DNA of 64,000 bases, taken from positions 62,001 through 126,000 of the forward strand of contig JAQFVV010006313.1 of assembly GCA_028023455.1 (NCBI GenBank), written 5' to 3'. The position numbers and the translations under genes were made by a program. The DNA comes from Epiperipatus broadwayi (Eukaryota; Onychophora; Udeonychophora; Euonychophora; Peripatidae). This document shows, in pieces, positions 1 to 12,285 of this stretch; position 1 is the stretch's first letter; each line of letters opens with the position of its first letter. Under the pieces are notes generated by a model. That model worked only from the letters and a program-made list of their open reading frames with translations, searched no databases and was not told where the DNA came from.

Positions 1-54
<54 letters not shown>
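1..54. repeat. (TA)n microsatellite, runs off the window edge
   Basis: Pure TA dinucleotide array from the first base; its true length is unknown because it is cut by the window start. Confidence 0.97.
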
Positions 55-58
<4 letters not shown>

Positions 59-129
59 CAGCAAAAAGCTTTGGGTGCTTGACATATTATCATTACATAC
101 TGGTTAATTTTCAAAGATTTTTAAAATAA

Positions 130-131
<2 letters not shown>

Positions 132-211
<80 letters not shown>
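132..211. repeat. (TA)n microsatellite
   Basis: Pure TA array of about 80 bp. The 450 bp that follow (212-660) hold nothing I recognise: AT-rich DNA with stops in every frame. Confidence 0.97.
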
Positions 212-213
<2 letters not shown>

Positions 214-667
214 GATAATAAAGCGATCTATAGAATTATGGAATATTGTGAAGCTCAACTACTCTTCCAACATATGCTGTAGATTATACAAACACTCTCT
301 TGTCAATAAAAATTTTAATAGCTAGGAATGTAGCTGTGATTAAATGTTGCTTAAAGCCTAAAATCTAATGTTTTGAAAATATAAACAACTTTTTAATTAT
401 TTAAGATAGTTTCTAAACATGTTTATTTAATTAAACAAATGACTTAATGTGAGTTTGAACTTTAACAGGTAAACAGTTTCATTATTTATATAAATTGCTT
501 TTCTTCAATTACTTTTTTTGTTAATTTAATAAATATCAATTTTAAAATGTCCACACCTAAAAGTTTTATTTCATTTTATGACATCTATTAAAAGTAACAA
601 TACATATATAAAAAAGAAATTTTAAAAAAAATTCAAAGAAAATTATACATTCTTTCATAACAGAATT

Positions 668-912
<245 letters not shown>

Positions 913-962
913 TTGCTAGTTAGCTAGCTACAAATCTATCAATTATTCAATGTACTCTAAAT

Positions 963-1481
963 CAGTGGTCTTCAATCTTTTCACCCTGCAGACTGGTAAA
1001 AATAAGAATAAGGTTCTGCAGACTGGCAAAAATAAGGATAAGGTTTCATGGACCAACAGAAGTCTATAGATAATTTTTTTAAAGGTAAAAAGTGCTTGGC
1101 CTTAGATGAACATAATTGTTATAACTGATCAAAACAACAATGTTAAATATACAAGATGAAATTGTATATATATTGGAGTTTGTATGATAAACTTTTTTTT
1201 AATTTTTATTTTTTTTATAAAAGTAATAAAAAAATTATTTCTATTCCCTCCTCCTCCATAAACATCTGTGATAACTAGAAAAACAAATTAATTTATGTAT
1301 GATTGATTAGATTTTGTTTTTGTTCTGTTTCTTTATTTTAATTGTATAAAAATGAGATGAAATAATAAAGTTTAAACTCTTTCTATTTTACTATTCAAAC
1401 TTTCCTGCCAGTCTAGTGAGGACTAGCAGAAAAGTTCTGCTGCCTGTCACTGGTCCATGGACCGAGGGTTGAAGACCACAG
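963..1481. mobile_element. hAT-type MITE, 519 bp, with 8-bp target-site duplication
   Basis: The left end reads CAGTGGTCTTCAATC and the right end reads GGTTGAAGACCACAG, a 15-bp terminal inverted repeat with two mismatches. CAGTGGT-like ends are typical of hAT elements. Just outside lie CTCTAAAT (955-962) and CTCTAAAG (1482-1489), an 8-bp duplication with one mismatch, which is the hAT length. No transposase frame is present, so this is non-autonomous. Inside, a 30-bp unit starting CTGCAGACTGG is tandemly duplicated at 986 and 1016, and a GGTCCATGGACC palindrome sits near the right end. The superfamily is inferred from the ends and the duplication length only. Confidence 0.85.
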
Positions 1482-2039
1482 CTCTAAAGTAGAGCTCAAG
1501 AGAGTAAAGAATAAAAAACAACTTCTGCAATAATTTTTCATTAACCCAGAATTATTTTTATTGTCATTTATTAATGAAAAAACCCTAATATTAAGTTTAC
1601 CTTGGAAGTGAAAAAATATAAACTTTTTTTTTCCTAGATGGGTTAATTGCTAGAAAATCTGATAATTCTTAATCAATATCTGTTTTTTAGAAAATGCATC
1701 CACATGAACAGATATTTTAATTTTAATTCTCATCAACATGATGCTCATATATATTTTTGTGGCTAAAAATATTTTATTGAAAGCATATACTTTGTTTGAG
1801 AAAGATTATCTTGCTCAAAAAAAAAACTAACTAAAGATATTCTACTTTCTAATGGTACAATAAATACATTATATATAATGCTTTATATAGCATTGTTACT
1901 AAAAAAAGTTAATAAAATTGAAAAATTCATCTAGCTATACAGTTGTTTTTTTTATTATATTGAGTCACTGGCAAAGTCAGCAGAAGTCTATCTAATTTCA
2001 ATACTAAGTCTAAACTTTCCTTGAAAAAAAATGGTGATC

Positions 2040-2440
2040 TTTTTCAAAAATCTAATAACCAAGTATTTTTGAAATACCATGGTGTCTATGAAATATCATG
2101 TTTGCAATGCATAAAAAGCTATGTAGTTCAATCCAATAGACAAATAAATGTTAGAATTATGGAACATAAAAATACCATCACTTAGATGGCAAATATATAC
2201 CTTTTCTCATACATCTGATTTTATCATGCTAAAATACTTGCTAATTTGTAAAAATATGATTTGAGAACCATGAGAGAATCTGTTCAAATGGCTAAAAATG
2301 TTTAGGCAGTTAATATAAATACAATAATGCACAATGTATTTCAGCTGGAGACCAGTAATTTTTATCTCTTTCTCTTACAGACAACTTGAAATCAATTAAT
2401 TGTAAAACTGAAAGAAGTCAACATTTTGTTAGTCCACATA
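2040..2440 (+). pseudogene. Penelope-like element fragment: GIY-YIG endonuclease end
   Basis: Plus-strand translation from about 2060 gives a decayed GIY-YIG domain. It reads GVYEISCLQCIKSYVVQSNR, then Q-INVRIMEHKN, matching the PLE pattern (G)VY.I.C..C...Y(I/V)G.(S/T).R...R..EH. The usual glycine of the YIG motif is Val here, and stops follow. This is the C-terminal nuclease half of a PLE polyprotein; no reverse transcriptase is visible upstream, so the copy is 5'-truncated. It runs toward the (TA)n tract at 2461. The family assignment is secure by motif, but the edges are not. Confidence 0.7.
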
Positions 2441-2443
2441 TCC

Positions 2444-2454
2444 TGAATAATCAC

Positions 2455-2492
<38 letters not shown>

Positions 2493-2502
2493 GTATATTA
2501 TT

Positions 2503-2504
<2 letters not shown>
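2444..2504. repeat. Short inverted repeat with a (TA)n core
   Basis: GAATAATCACCCATCA (ending 2460) is followed by (TA)n and then TGATGGGTATATTATTC (2488-2504), its reverse complement apart from a small indel. The unique flanks and the TA core would form one continuous hairpin. Confidence 0.8.

Positions 2505-2548
<44 letters not shown>
2505..2548. repeat. (TA)n microsatellite
   Basis: TA array separating the small hairpin from the foldback element that starts at 2549. Confidence 0.95.
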
Positions 2549-2551
<3 letters not shown>

Positions 2552-2705
2552 CACTAGATGGAGCTTACCACTAGCTCCAAAACAAGCTTTAATTATAAGT
2601 GCCTACACAGAAAGAATACAAATTCTCGATGGGAAAATCCATTCTCTGTTGGCACTTATAATTAAAGCTTGTTTTGGAGCTAGTGATAAACTCCATCTTG
2701 TAAAC
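2549..2705. repeat. Foldback hairpin with about 55-bp arms
   Basis: The left arm 2549-2603 and right arm 2651-2705 are reverse complements with about four mismatches. Each holds the string CTCCAAAACAAGCTTTAATT or its complement. The roughly 47-bp loop between them contains a further weak inverted match (ACAGAAAGAAT / ATTCTCTGT). No target-site duplication is clear because (TA)n abuts the left arm. It could be a foldback-type MITE or an inverted duplication; no coding capacity. Confidence 0.85.
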
Positions 2706-3274
2706 ATTTTAGCACAAGCTTAAAGGCAAGTTGCACAATTTGTCTTGTTTTATTATATATCAAAAAATGATCAAATTTTAAATTAAAACTTGTTAATAAT
2801 GTTGTCTTTGCAATGTAATATATTAAAAATAATTCAATAAAAAAATATTTCATAAGACAACTTTTAAAAAATATTATGTTTAATAAACCTCATCAACCTG
2901 GATTTCATTTCTATATTGGAGCCTTATCAAGATGTAAATACACAAAGTTATATTACAATTTCTTCTATTTTACAGCAACTCCATCTACAGGCTTCATTTT
3001 ACATTACAATATTAAAGCTAAAATAACCTATTTCCTATTCATTACATACATAAATAATTATACATAATATTAACTTATAAATCTTAATCATGTTTTTACA
3101 TTATATAATCACATATTTATCTTTTAATATTATTTATAAATTTCCTAATTTTCTCTATTTTACATATTATAACTGTATTTAATAATTTAAACTTAACATA
3201 ATTAGAATGATAATTATCTATATAAATATATACATATAAATTACCTATAATTATACTTAACTTAAATTAAATTT
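2706..3274. other. AT-rich stretch, no gene recognised
   Basis: A short plus-strand open frame starts at 2876, but it has low-complexity composition and no recognisable motif. I see no RNA gene or repeat here. Confidence 0.6.
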
Positions 3275-4205
3275 TCCAGCTATCTAATAACACCCATTTT
3301 CCAACCAATTTTACAGGACCTTTAACTATATTCATACACTTTTCAAAATTCTCTTGTATATACAATGATTCATAACATATCCTCTCACTATACTTTTTTA
3401 TATATTTAATTACTTGAATGTTTATTTCACAATTTATTTTATGTCAAGTATTTAAAAAAAATGTATAAATCCCTGATCTCATATCCTTCCGTTTAGTTGC
3501 TCTATCATGTTCTTTACTTTTTTCTAATGCAGTTTTCTCTGTCTGACCAATATATATCTTGCTACAAAATTCACAAATAATCTTATATACTAACCCAGCT
3601 TTATCATTCTCATTATTATTTTCTATATTACATATCCATTTCCCTAATGATCTACTATTTTTCCATCCTATTTTAATATTATTAGGTTTTTTTTTCTTTA
3701 CCAATTCTTTATACACTTTATCAAAATATGTAATTGAAATCCATTTATTATTTATAGTTAATTTGTGATTATTATAATATCTACTATTTTATTTTTATTT
3801 TAAAAAAATTTACTTATATTTTTCTTTTTATATCCCATCCTAATATAATCATTTTCAACCTCCAACTTTTGCATTAATGCTATATCTTTATCTAAAGTTA
3901 ATCTATCATTTTTCTTTTTAAACCCTCTCATTGCTACCATTTTTTGAAACCATGGTTGATATGAACTTGGATCTATTATACCTCTTTTATCTTTCTCTTT
4001 AATATAATGTCTTACAATAATCTTAGCAGTTATATCCTTCCTCATAAAAATATGTAAATATTTTAATCTTTCCTCTCCATTTTCTATCATAAATTTAATA
4101 ACATAGCCAATATTATTTATTTCATTAAATGCATTGTTGATACTTCTACTATTACCTATTATAAGTATATCATCAACATATCTATGATATTGTATAATTT
4201 CTTTC

Positions 4206-4206
<1 letters not shown>
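3275..4206 (-). pseudogene. Penelope-like element, RT C-terminal part plus GIY-YIG nuclease, degenerate
   Basis: Read on the minus strand, about 4207-3800 encodes the C-terminal half of a reverse transcriptase. It contains YHRYVDDILIIGNSRS (RT motif C with the catalytic YVDD) and a later RLKYLHIFM segment that corresponds to the FLD/L motif. A break near 3800-3770 is followed by a GIY-YIG domain (3716-3444): AGLVYKIICEFCSKIYIGQT and then ALEKSKEHDRA. The frame then continues in pieces to a conserved-looking tail ending near 3275. The 5' end stops at the (TA)n array at 4207, so palm motifs A and B are missing. The plus strand here is strongly depleted in G, as expected for an A-rich coding strand. 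RT followed by GIY-YIG identifies a PLE; the sequence differs from the copies at 37-43 kb, so it is a separate family. Confidence 0.85.

Positions 4207-4292
<86 letters not shown>
4207..4292. repeat. (TA)n microsatellite at the truncated 5' edge of a PLE
   Basis: Long pure TA array that begins exactly where the PLE reading frame stops. Confidence 0.97.
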
Positions 4293-4298
<6 letters not shown>

Positions 4299-4397
4299 CA
4301 TTCTTGCTATTAAAAGGTGTAAGGTTGCCTTGACAGCAGTTAGAAATATTGGTTGCTATATTTACTGTGAATGTTTAGGTGGTTACTGGTTGGAAAC

Positions 4398-4401
<4 letters not shown>

Positions 4402-4459
<58 letters not shown>

Positions 4460-4469
4460 TATATATATA
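4402..4469. repeat. (TA)n microsatellite, interrupted
   Basis: TA array with one AAA interruption near 4456. Confidence 0.95.
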
Positions 4470-4679
4470 AAAAACAATGGTTGTTCTTTATTTCTAATTT
4501 TAATATTGTTATTAATTAAAATCGAAAAAATACTTCATTTACATCATATACCCATGAAAACATTATATATATATATATATAGTGATGGGTACATTCAGTA
4601 GAAAAACCGATGTACTCTACTTGCTATGTTTAACTGGGTTTAAACCTTATTATTATGACTTTATATAATAACTATTTCA

Positions 4680-4965
4680 TGAACGAATCAGCCCTTCAAG
4701 CAGAGGGGATAATATTATTGATAGCAGAGCTGTCAACACTACCCATGATCTGACTGAGCTATGCAACAGATAGCATGATCACATTTCCAGACTGTGGGCC
4801 ACCCCAACTGCTAGATTCAAATCCCCACTATCCAAACACTTTATTTGTTTCAGAGTAAACCCCAAGCACCAGATAGTTTCTAGAACTGACGTGTTTTGAC
4901 AGTAGGCCCATAATCTAGCACTCAAAAATATCCCATGACTAGCTCAGTAATGTAATACAAGGACA
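4680..4965 (+). mobile_element. Possible SINE or other short interspersed element
   Basis: This 280-bp block is clearly richer in G+C than its surroundings. It contains AGATTCAAATCCC near 4810, which resembles an RNA polymerase III B box. A matching A box is not convincing and no flanking duplication was found. It could equally be a piece of another repeat. Confidence 0.3.
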
Positions 4966-5209
4966 AATTTGTTTTAATTAATGGTAAAAAACATTGATTG
5001 ACAGATATTAAGTTTAAAAGGAAATTTATTTTAATTAAACACTAATTATTAAAGTTTAAAACTTCTTTTAGATATTTTTTAATTAACATAAACATTTATG
5101 GTGATTATACATGACCATGCACACACATTTTAAATACACATGAAAATATAATTTAACAACATCAAATGACAAAAGTATTAAATAGTATTATAAATATTGA
5201 ATATAAGGC

Positions 5210-5316
5210 TGTCAAGTGTTGTTAGCCGAGAGATCATTGCACCTGCCTTGCAAGTAGTTGGTTGCAGACAGGTGTGGGTTCGCGTCCCGGCCGATGCTAT
5301 GACATATGAAAAAAAA
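5210..5316 (+). mobile_element. 107-bp tRNA-derived SINE, copy 1, with perfect 16-bp target-site duplication
   Basis: The element starts TGTCAAGTG and ends in an A-run. It contains an A-box-like TTAGCCGAGAG (5222-5232) and a B box GGTTCGCGTCC (5277-5287), the internal promoter of tRNA genes and tRNA-derived SINEs. It is bounded by a perfect direct repeat, ATATTGAATATAAGGC, at 5194-5209 and 5317-5332, the signature of LINE-driven target-primed insertion. The body is little more than the tRNA-like head plus a tail. An intact duplication implies a fairly recent insertion. A second copy lies at 7569-7675. Confidence 0.93.
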
Positions 5317-5332
5317 ATATTGAATATAAGGC

Positions 5333-7184
5333 ATTCAAACCAACATGCACATCAATAGCTCTTTTATGCATGCTATAGAGTTTATTTATTACTGACTCTG
5401 GAGGGTTTATAGACAGCAATGACTACATTGAATTTATATATGGAAATAAAAAAGTTATTAAATACATAGGTTTTTGAAGCATGGAGATTTTAATTGTTTG
5501 CTTCCTGTGTTTCCAGTGTGTTTCTGACTTGTTTTATTACCAGCTGACTGGATTTGTCCTTCTGCAGAGGATTTCTGTTGATTGACGATTCTGGTTACTT
5601 TTTTATTAAGGTTGAGGACAGTTATTTATTTCATGGCACTATTATTAAGACCGTAGATATTTTGGTGGCTCTCACTTATTGGGTGACTGTTACTTCATCT
5701 CAGGGAGAGTACTGGTATTTGGACAAGGTTTGAAGTTCATCATGTGGCCTGATAAAACTGTTAACAATGCATGACATATTGACAAATTGAACTGACCAGA
5801 CTAATTGACAGATCCAAATACTGACTTGCATGTGAAAATTTAGGTCTATTTATGTAACAAACTGTTTAATTTTTTTGTAGTCTGCTTTCATAGCCAACAG
5901 CAAAATCCATTATCCACTGTTTTCGATTTCAATTGATAAGAGTTTAATTACATTGTTGTTTATAGATTCTTTCTTAATTAAATAGGATTGCAAATGTTGT
6001 TTTCAATCAGTAGTTATTGCTGAATTTATTTATTTTCATGTGTTTTTCAATATTATTTTAACATGCACATATACACGCATTTATCATTTGTCATTTCTTT
6101 GTTTACTCTGCACATATATATTTCTAAAAGTACTCGTTGTTTAATTTTTACAATTACTTTCATTTTTTCTTTAAATTAAATGCAAAAGATAATACAACTC
6201 TTTTATGTAAAATATTTACATTTTAAATTGATATGATTTTAATTTCCCCCTTTACAGTTAATTAATTGTAACTTTTATAAATTATTTAGTTATTTTAGCT
6301 ACATGCATTTTTTTAATAAAAAAATAAATAAAAATCTCTCAAACTGAATCGTACAACTTTTATTGATTATTTTTTTTTACGGAGCTGTATTTTATTTTTA
6401 ATAACTTTTAGACAAAAATTATATATATATATATATATATATGATAGAACATAAGCTTTTGTTTTTTATTATATATCATTGTGTTATTTTTAATAGTTTA
6501 CTTGTTATTTCAGTTATGCTTAAAATATTTTAAATTACATGTAAATCTAACTTGTTTTACAACAAATTCAGTGGAAATGTAAGCTGGATATATAAAAACT
6601 TGGTCACACATTTTAAGTTTGTTATTAGACTTAATTTTTAATATAAGAATTTAAAACATATATATCAAGTCATATAAGAATCATTTAAGTCTATTTAAAT
6701 AATGGTTGAATTGTTCTCTGGCTGTCAGAACTTTTTACATTTGGAAATGACACTTAAACATATAAAAATATATATGAAGTGGTAATGTGTTTTATTTACT
6801 ATAATAACATTTGTTATTTAAAAAATAATTGTATTTAATGTTAACAATATATTCATGATGTGAATTACTTAATTATTTATAGATCATTTAAATGTTTATT
6901 ACAAAGTTAAAATAAAAAAAATAAAAAAACTATATTTACTTTGTTAAATAAAAAATATATATATTTAATAAATGTCTTATAATAAACTGTTGGAATAATT
7001 AATATTTACACTATCTGCTTGAAGTATAGAAAACAATTCGTTATATACAAAAAAAAAAAAAAAAAAAAAAACATTAGTAAAGTGAAAAACACTTTTTTGT
7101 TATTGTATTGCTAAATATTAGATTTGGTTTGTGTATTATTTATTATAACATTATTTTCTATTTAAAAATGATTGTATTTAATGT
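5333..7184. other. AT-rich stretch, no gene recognised
   Basis: Stops occur in all frames. It contains a small (TA)n at 6419-6442 and a poly(A) run near 7050-7070. Nothing else is supportable. Confidence 0.6.
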
Positions 7185-7324
<140 letters not shown>

Positions 7325-7568
7325 TCATATGTGAATATGATTTAACTGACTGCAACCATATTTTTTTTAAATAAAGCTTCATTAAAAAAAACTTGATACT
7401 TATATAGCAGGGCAAGTAAACAATAATTAATTAGTTTCCAGTAAAAATCTATACTTTTGCAATATCCAGTTATAGAAACAGTGACATTTATTGTTCTTCC
7501 TTTGCACATCTTTCAACTTTTGGTAAAACAGCATTAAGCATGAAAAGTTTATGTGGCCTTCTCTACTT

Positions 7569-7675
7569 TTTTTTCATATGTCATAGCATTGTCCGGGATG
7601 CGAACCACACCCATCTGCAACCAACTACTTGCTTGCAAGGCAGGTGCGATGACCTCTCGGCTAACAATGCTTGAC
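7569..7675 (-). mobile_element. 107-bp tRNA-derived SINE, copy 2, with perfect 15-bp target-site duplication
   Basis: This is a reverse-complement copy of the element at 5210-5316: the A-tail appears as a T-run at 7569, and the B box and TTAGCCGAGAG A box are present on the minus strand. It is flanked by TGGCCTTCTCTACTT at 7554-7568 and 7676-7690. Length is the same as copy 1, and only scattered substitutions separate them. Confidence 0.93.
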
Positions 7676-7690
7676 TGGCCTTCTCTACTT

Positions 7691-9123
7691 GCTTTATATT
7701 TTTGCTAATAATATCTTGATAACTATTTACAATATTTTGTGTTTATTTGGATTATCTATGAATCCTCTCCCTGAAAAAAGCTACAACTGATTAAAATTTG
7801 AATCAATTTTACTTACTTTGAATTTGAATCACATTGTAGAACTTCTTGGAGAACAGATTACATTTATCTTACCAAGATATTTATGGATTTATTTGTAATT
7901 TATAATCATAATCAAAGTATTTCAGGATCACTATTTTTAAAATATATGCATATTGACAAAAATATAGTTTGATTAAACAAATTACAATTACTACTGTTTG
8001 ATTTATTATCATATCTATTATTGAGTAAGCAAACTAATAATAAGTTGAAGTTAATATATAAATGACACTAACCACATTTTTAAAATTATAGCTAGATCAT
8101 AATTTATTGTTTTCTTAAAAATTTGTGATAATGACATTTTAGTTGTGTTTATATATTAAACTATTTCCATTATCTATTATTAACCCACTTGCATTATGCT
8201 GGTATTCTAACAGATTTATTTGTTTCATTTACTTTAAGCTTTCAATTTTCACTTTAATATTAAACCATTATTGTTTATGAAAGTATATTCAATTTGACAT
8301 TATTTGATAAATATTTTTGTTTAGAAATTAAATAAAAAAATTTTTAAATCACATTTGATTTTGGGAATAATTTTGAAAATTATATTTTAATTAAAATGAA
8401 GCACTGTTTTATTATCAAGTTTTAGTTGGAGCTGATTCAATTTGAAAAATGAACAAAATTACTTTGTTTGATATTTGTGTTAAAATCTGAATGCAATATT
8501 TTTAATATCTTGTAAATCTATCAATTTATGATTTAAAAGTATTTTTTTTTTCATAATTTTTATAATATTGCTAAATGTTATAACAAATTATTGAGTGACA
8601 TCATTTCTAGAGAGTTGTACTTTACACAAATGTAATCTCTATGATAACTATATTCAGAAGAAAATATCTTTATATTTAAAAATAAAACATTTGTTGTAAA
8701 AAATAATTATATAATAATATAAATTTTTGATTTCCAATAATGATCACCCAATTGCTATACAAAAATGATGATGAACTTTTTCAAAAATTCAAGTCTTTGG
8801 ACCATAGTGATATTTATTTAAACTAAAATCTTGCAAATTTAAAATCATCAACCACATAATAGAAATCCAATAATGTATACTTTAAACACCCACTTATTCA
8901 ATTATCCTGACAACTTTTGATTTTTTTAAATAAAAATATTAGAAAAAAAACTATGTATGTGAATTTTAAAGCTATATATAAAAAAGGCTTCACAAAATTT
9001 ATCAGCAGAAGGTAAAAAAAATACAATTTCTTGTCTTCCAACCAGAGAAAGTTTTGTAATTAAAACAGAATGATTAAGAATCAAAGATCTTTAGACAAAT
9101 TTAACTTTATTTATATCTTCTAA
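7691..9123. other. AT-rich stretch, no gene recognised
   Basis: No open frame of note, no repeat longer than homopolymers and no RNA-like motif was seen on either strand. Confidence 0.6.
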
Positions 9124-9275
9124 TTACCTTCAACTGTTAGTAAACCATACTGGATATATCCACAATGTTTTAAAAAGTATTATTCTTCTCTCTTTTTCAA
9201 GTGTTGCTGTTGTGACCAGTGACAATTTTAGCATGGTAATTGAACCTTGGCTTTAATCTTGAATATTGATAAGAA
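9124..9275 (-). mobile_element. SINE-like family 2, minus-strand copy of a head-to-head pair
   Basis: The minus strand carries blocks shared with the copy at 47622-47845: ATATTCAAGA, CCATGCTA, GTCACTGGTC, AGAGAGAAGAATAA, AAAACATTGTG and CTAACAGTTGAA, in the same order. It is diverged. Its head abuts the head of the plus-strand copy that follows, giving an inverted pair. Confidence 0.7.
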
Positions 9276-9495
9276 TTTCTCAGTTTGTTATAATGTTGCT
9301 TTAAAATTTAATATTCAAGAATGTAAAGATGCAAGCTTGATACACATACTAGTCCTGTCATTGGCCAGGACAGCATCACCTAAAGAAAAGTGATGAATAA
9401 TTTGTCAAAATGTTGTTCAAATCCTAACTTGTGTGTATTAGTAAACGTTGAATGTAATTGTAAATTTAAATAAAGTTAGTTATTTTTAAAAAAAA
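9276..9495 (+). mobile_element. SINE-like family 2, plus-strand copy of a head-to-head pair
   Basis: It shares ATATTCAAGAATGTAAA, CTGTCATTGGCCAGGACAGC, GTCAAAATGTTG and GTTGAATGTAATTG with the copy at 47622-47845 and ends in AATAAAGTTAGTTATTTTTAAAA. The tRNA-like 5' head (boxes A and B) is eroded here and is clearer at 47.6 kb. Insertion of two copies head to head, or an inverted duplication, would explain the arrangement. Confidence 0.72.
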
Positions 9496-10849
<1,354 letters not shown>

Positions 10850-10907
10850 CTCATTTCACATACTGCATATTATTTAATTTAAAAAAAAAATTATATATAT
10901 ATATATA

Positions 10908-12014
10908 GATTTATGTGTACGTATATTATATGTATGAGATATAGTTGATAAATTAATAAGTGGTGAATGAATATAATGTTGTAAGAAATGATATTTTAAT
11001 ATGTTATTTTTCTTATTAAATAATTAATATATTCAGTTATTTAGTTTTATTTCTGTAAAATAAAACATTAAGAAAGAAAGTGTAAAAAAAGGCGATCAGA
11101 TTAGTAGATTAGAAGATAAAAAGAAATGTGCACATGCAAAAGAGTGTGAAAGAATAAGATATTGTATAAACAAAATGTTTTTAACACCTATTGCTAGTGA
11201 CTATAGATTGTCAGCTTTATTGTTTGTTATCTGTATCTAAGATTATTTTATAAAAGGGGTGCTTTGATGTAATAAAACGTGATTATTAATTTTCTTATAT
11301 AATCGCGATAGAACATCAACTTGTCAAACTCTGATTTTTTTGATCTTTTATCTCAAGATAAGATATGCAGGTGGTCATTCTCTTTGACCAAGATTCGCAA
11401 TAAAAACGAATGAAACAATATTAAGAGAGGCTCAGTTTTTCATTATTATTAAACACAGATGTAGCGATCAGTCAGTTTTTTTTTAAATGTTGGGAAAAGG
11501 AGAGTGAGCGATTTTATTTTTTTACACTCTTTAAAAGTTGAGGAAAAAAAGACTCTTGTTTTAAAGTCAGTATAGACGAAGATGTGTGTATATATAAGTA
11601 ATTCCCAGCAAGATTAAGAAAAGAAGGGGAAAAAATGGAACAAAATTGAATTTTTTTGGAAGAAGTTATTAACAATTCTATGAAATGACATTAATATATT
11701 TTGCCAAAATCATTTTTTCTGCTTCCTGATTAATACAGAATGGGTTAAAATCACTGATCTGTCTATAGACTCATATACCAATCGAATAGTAGCCAACAAA
11801 TTGATCGAGTTTAAAGCCAACCACACAAGATATTTGAAATGCTTCTTTTCTGGCTCCTGGTCTATTCTAGGCTCATTACCTTTGGATGGAGGGAGAAGGG
11901 GAAAGAAGAGGAAAAGAAAAATGTATAAAGGCCTTGTGACTAGATTTGATTAAGCTATCAACCAAATTTTTGTTAATTTTTTCCTCATAGTCATCTAGAG
12001 TGTCTACAATGATT
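10908..12014. other. Non-coding stretch, no gene recognised
   Basis: Slightly higher GC than its surroundings around 11.3-11.9 kb, but every frame is closed and no splice-bounded exon could be supported. Confidence 0.5.
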
Positions 12015-12285
12015 TTTTTAATGGGAGAGACAAGCAAAGCCACCAGTTCATACTTATCTAAAAGTATTTATAATAACTCTTTTTGAAATGGTAGAGGGAA
12101 GCCAGTCAATGAACTCAGCGTTATCAAAAGTATCAGTAATAAATAATTTTTAAATGAAGAAATAAGCAAGTCAATTAATTCATGTTTATCTTGAAAGTAT
12201 CTGCAAGAACTTTCTTTTTTTTAAATGGAGCATAGACAAGCAGTCTGAAAATTCAAACTTAGGACATTTATAAGAAGTGAAAGTA
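12015..12285. repeat. Degenerate minisatellite, about 67-bp period, four copies
   Basis: Four diverged units begin with a TTTTTAATGG-like motif (ATG at 12021, 12088, 12154 and 12225). Each continues through an AAGCAAG/AAGCCAG block and a TTATCT or TTATCAAAAGTAT block. Spacings are 67, 66 and 71 bp. There is no maintained reading frame. Confidence 0.6.

Noticed and set aside
5210-5300. Functional tRNA gene
   Set aside because: It has A and B boxes, but the acceptor ends do not pair, there is an A-tail, and flanking target duplications show that it is a SINE insertion.
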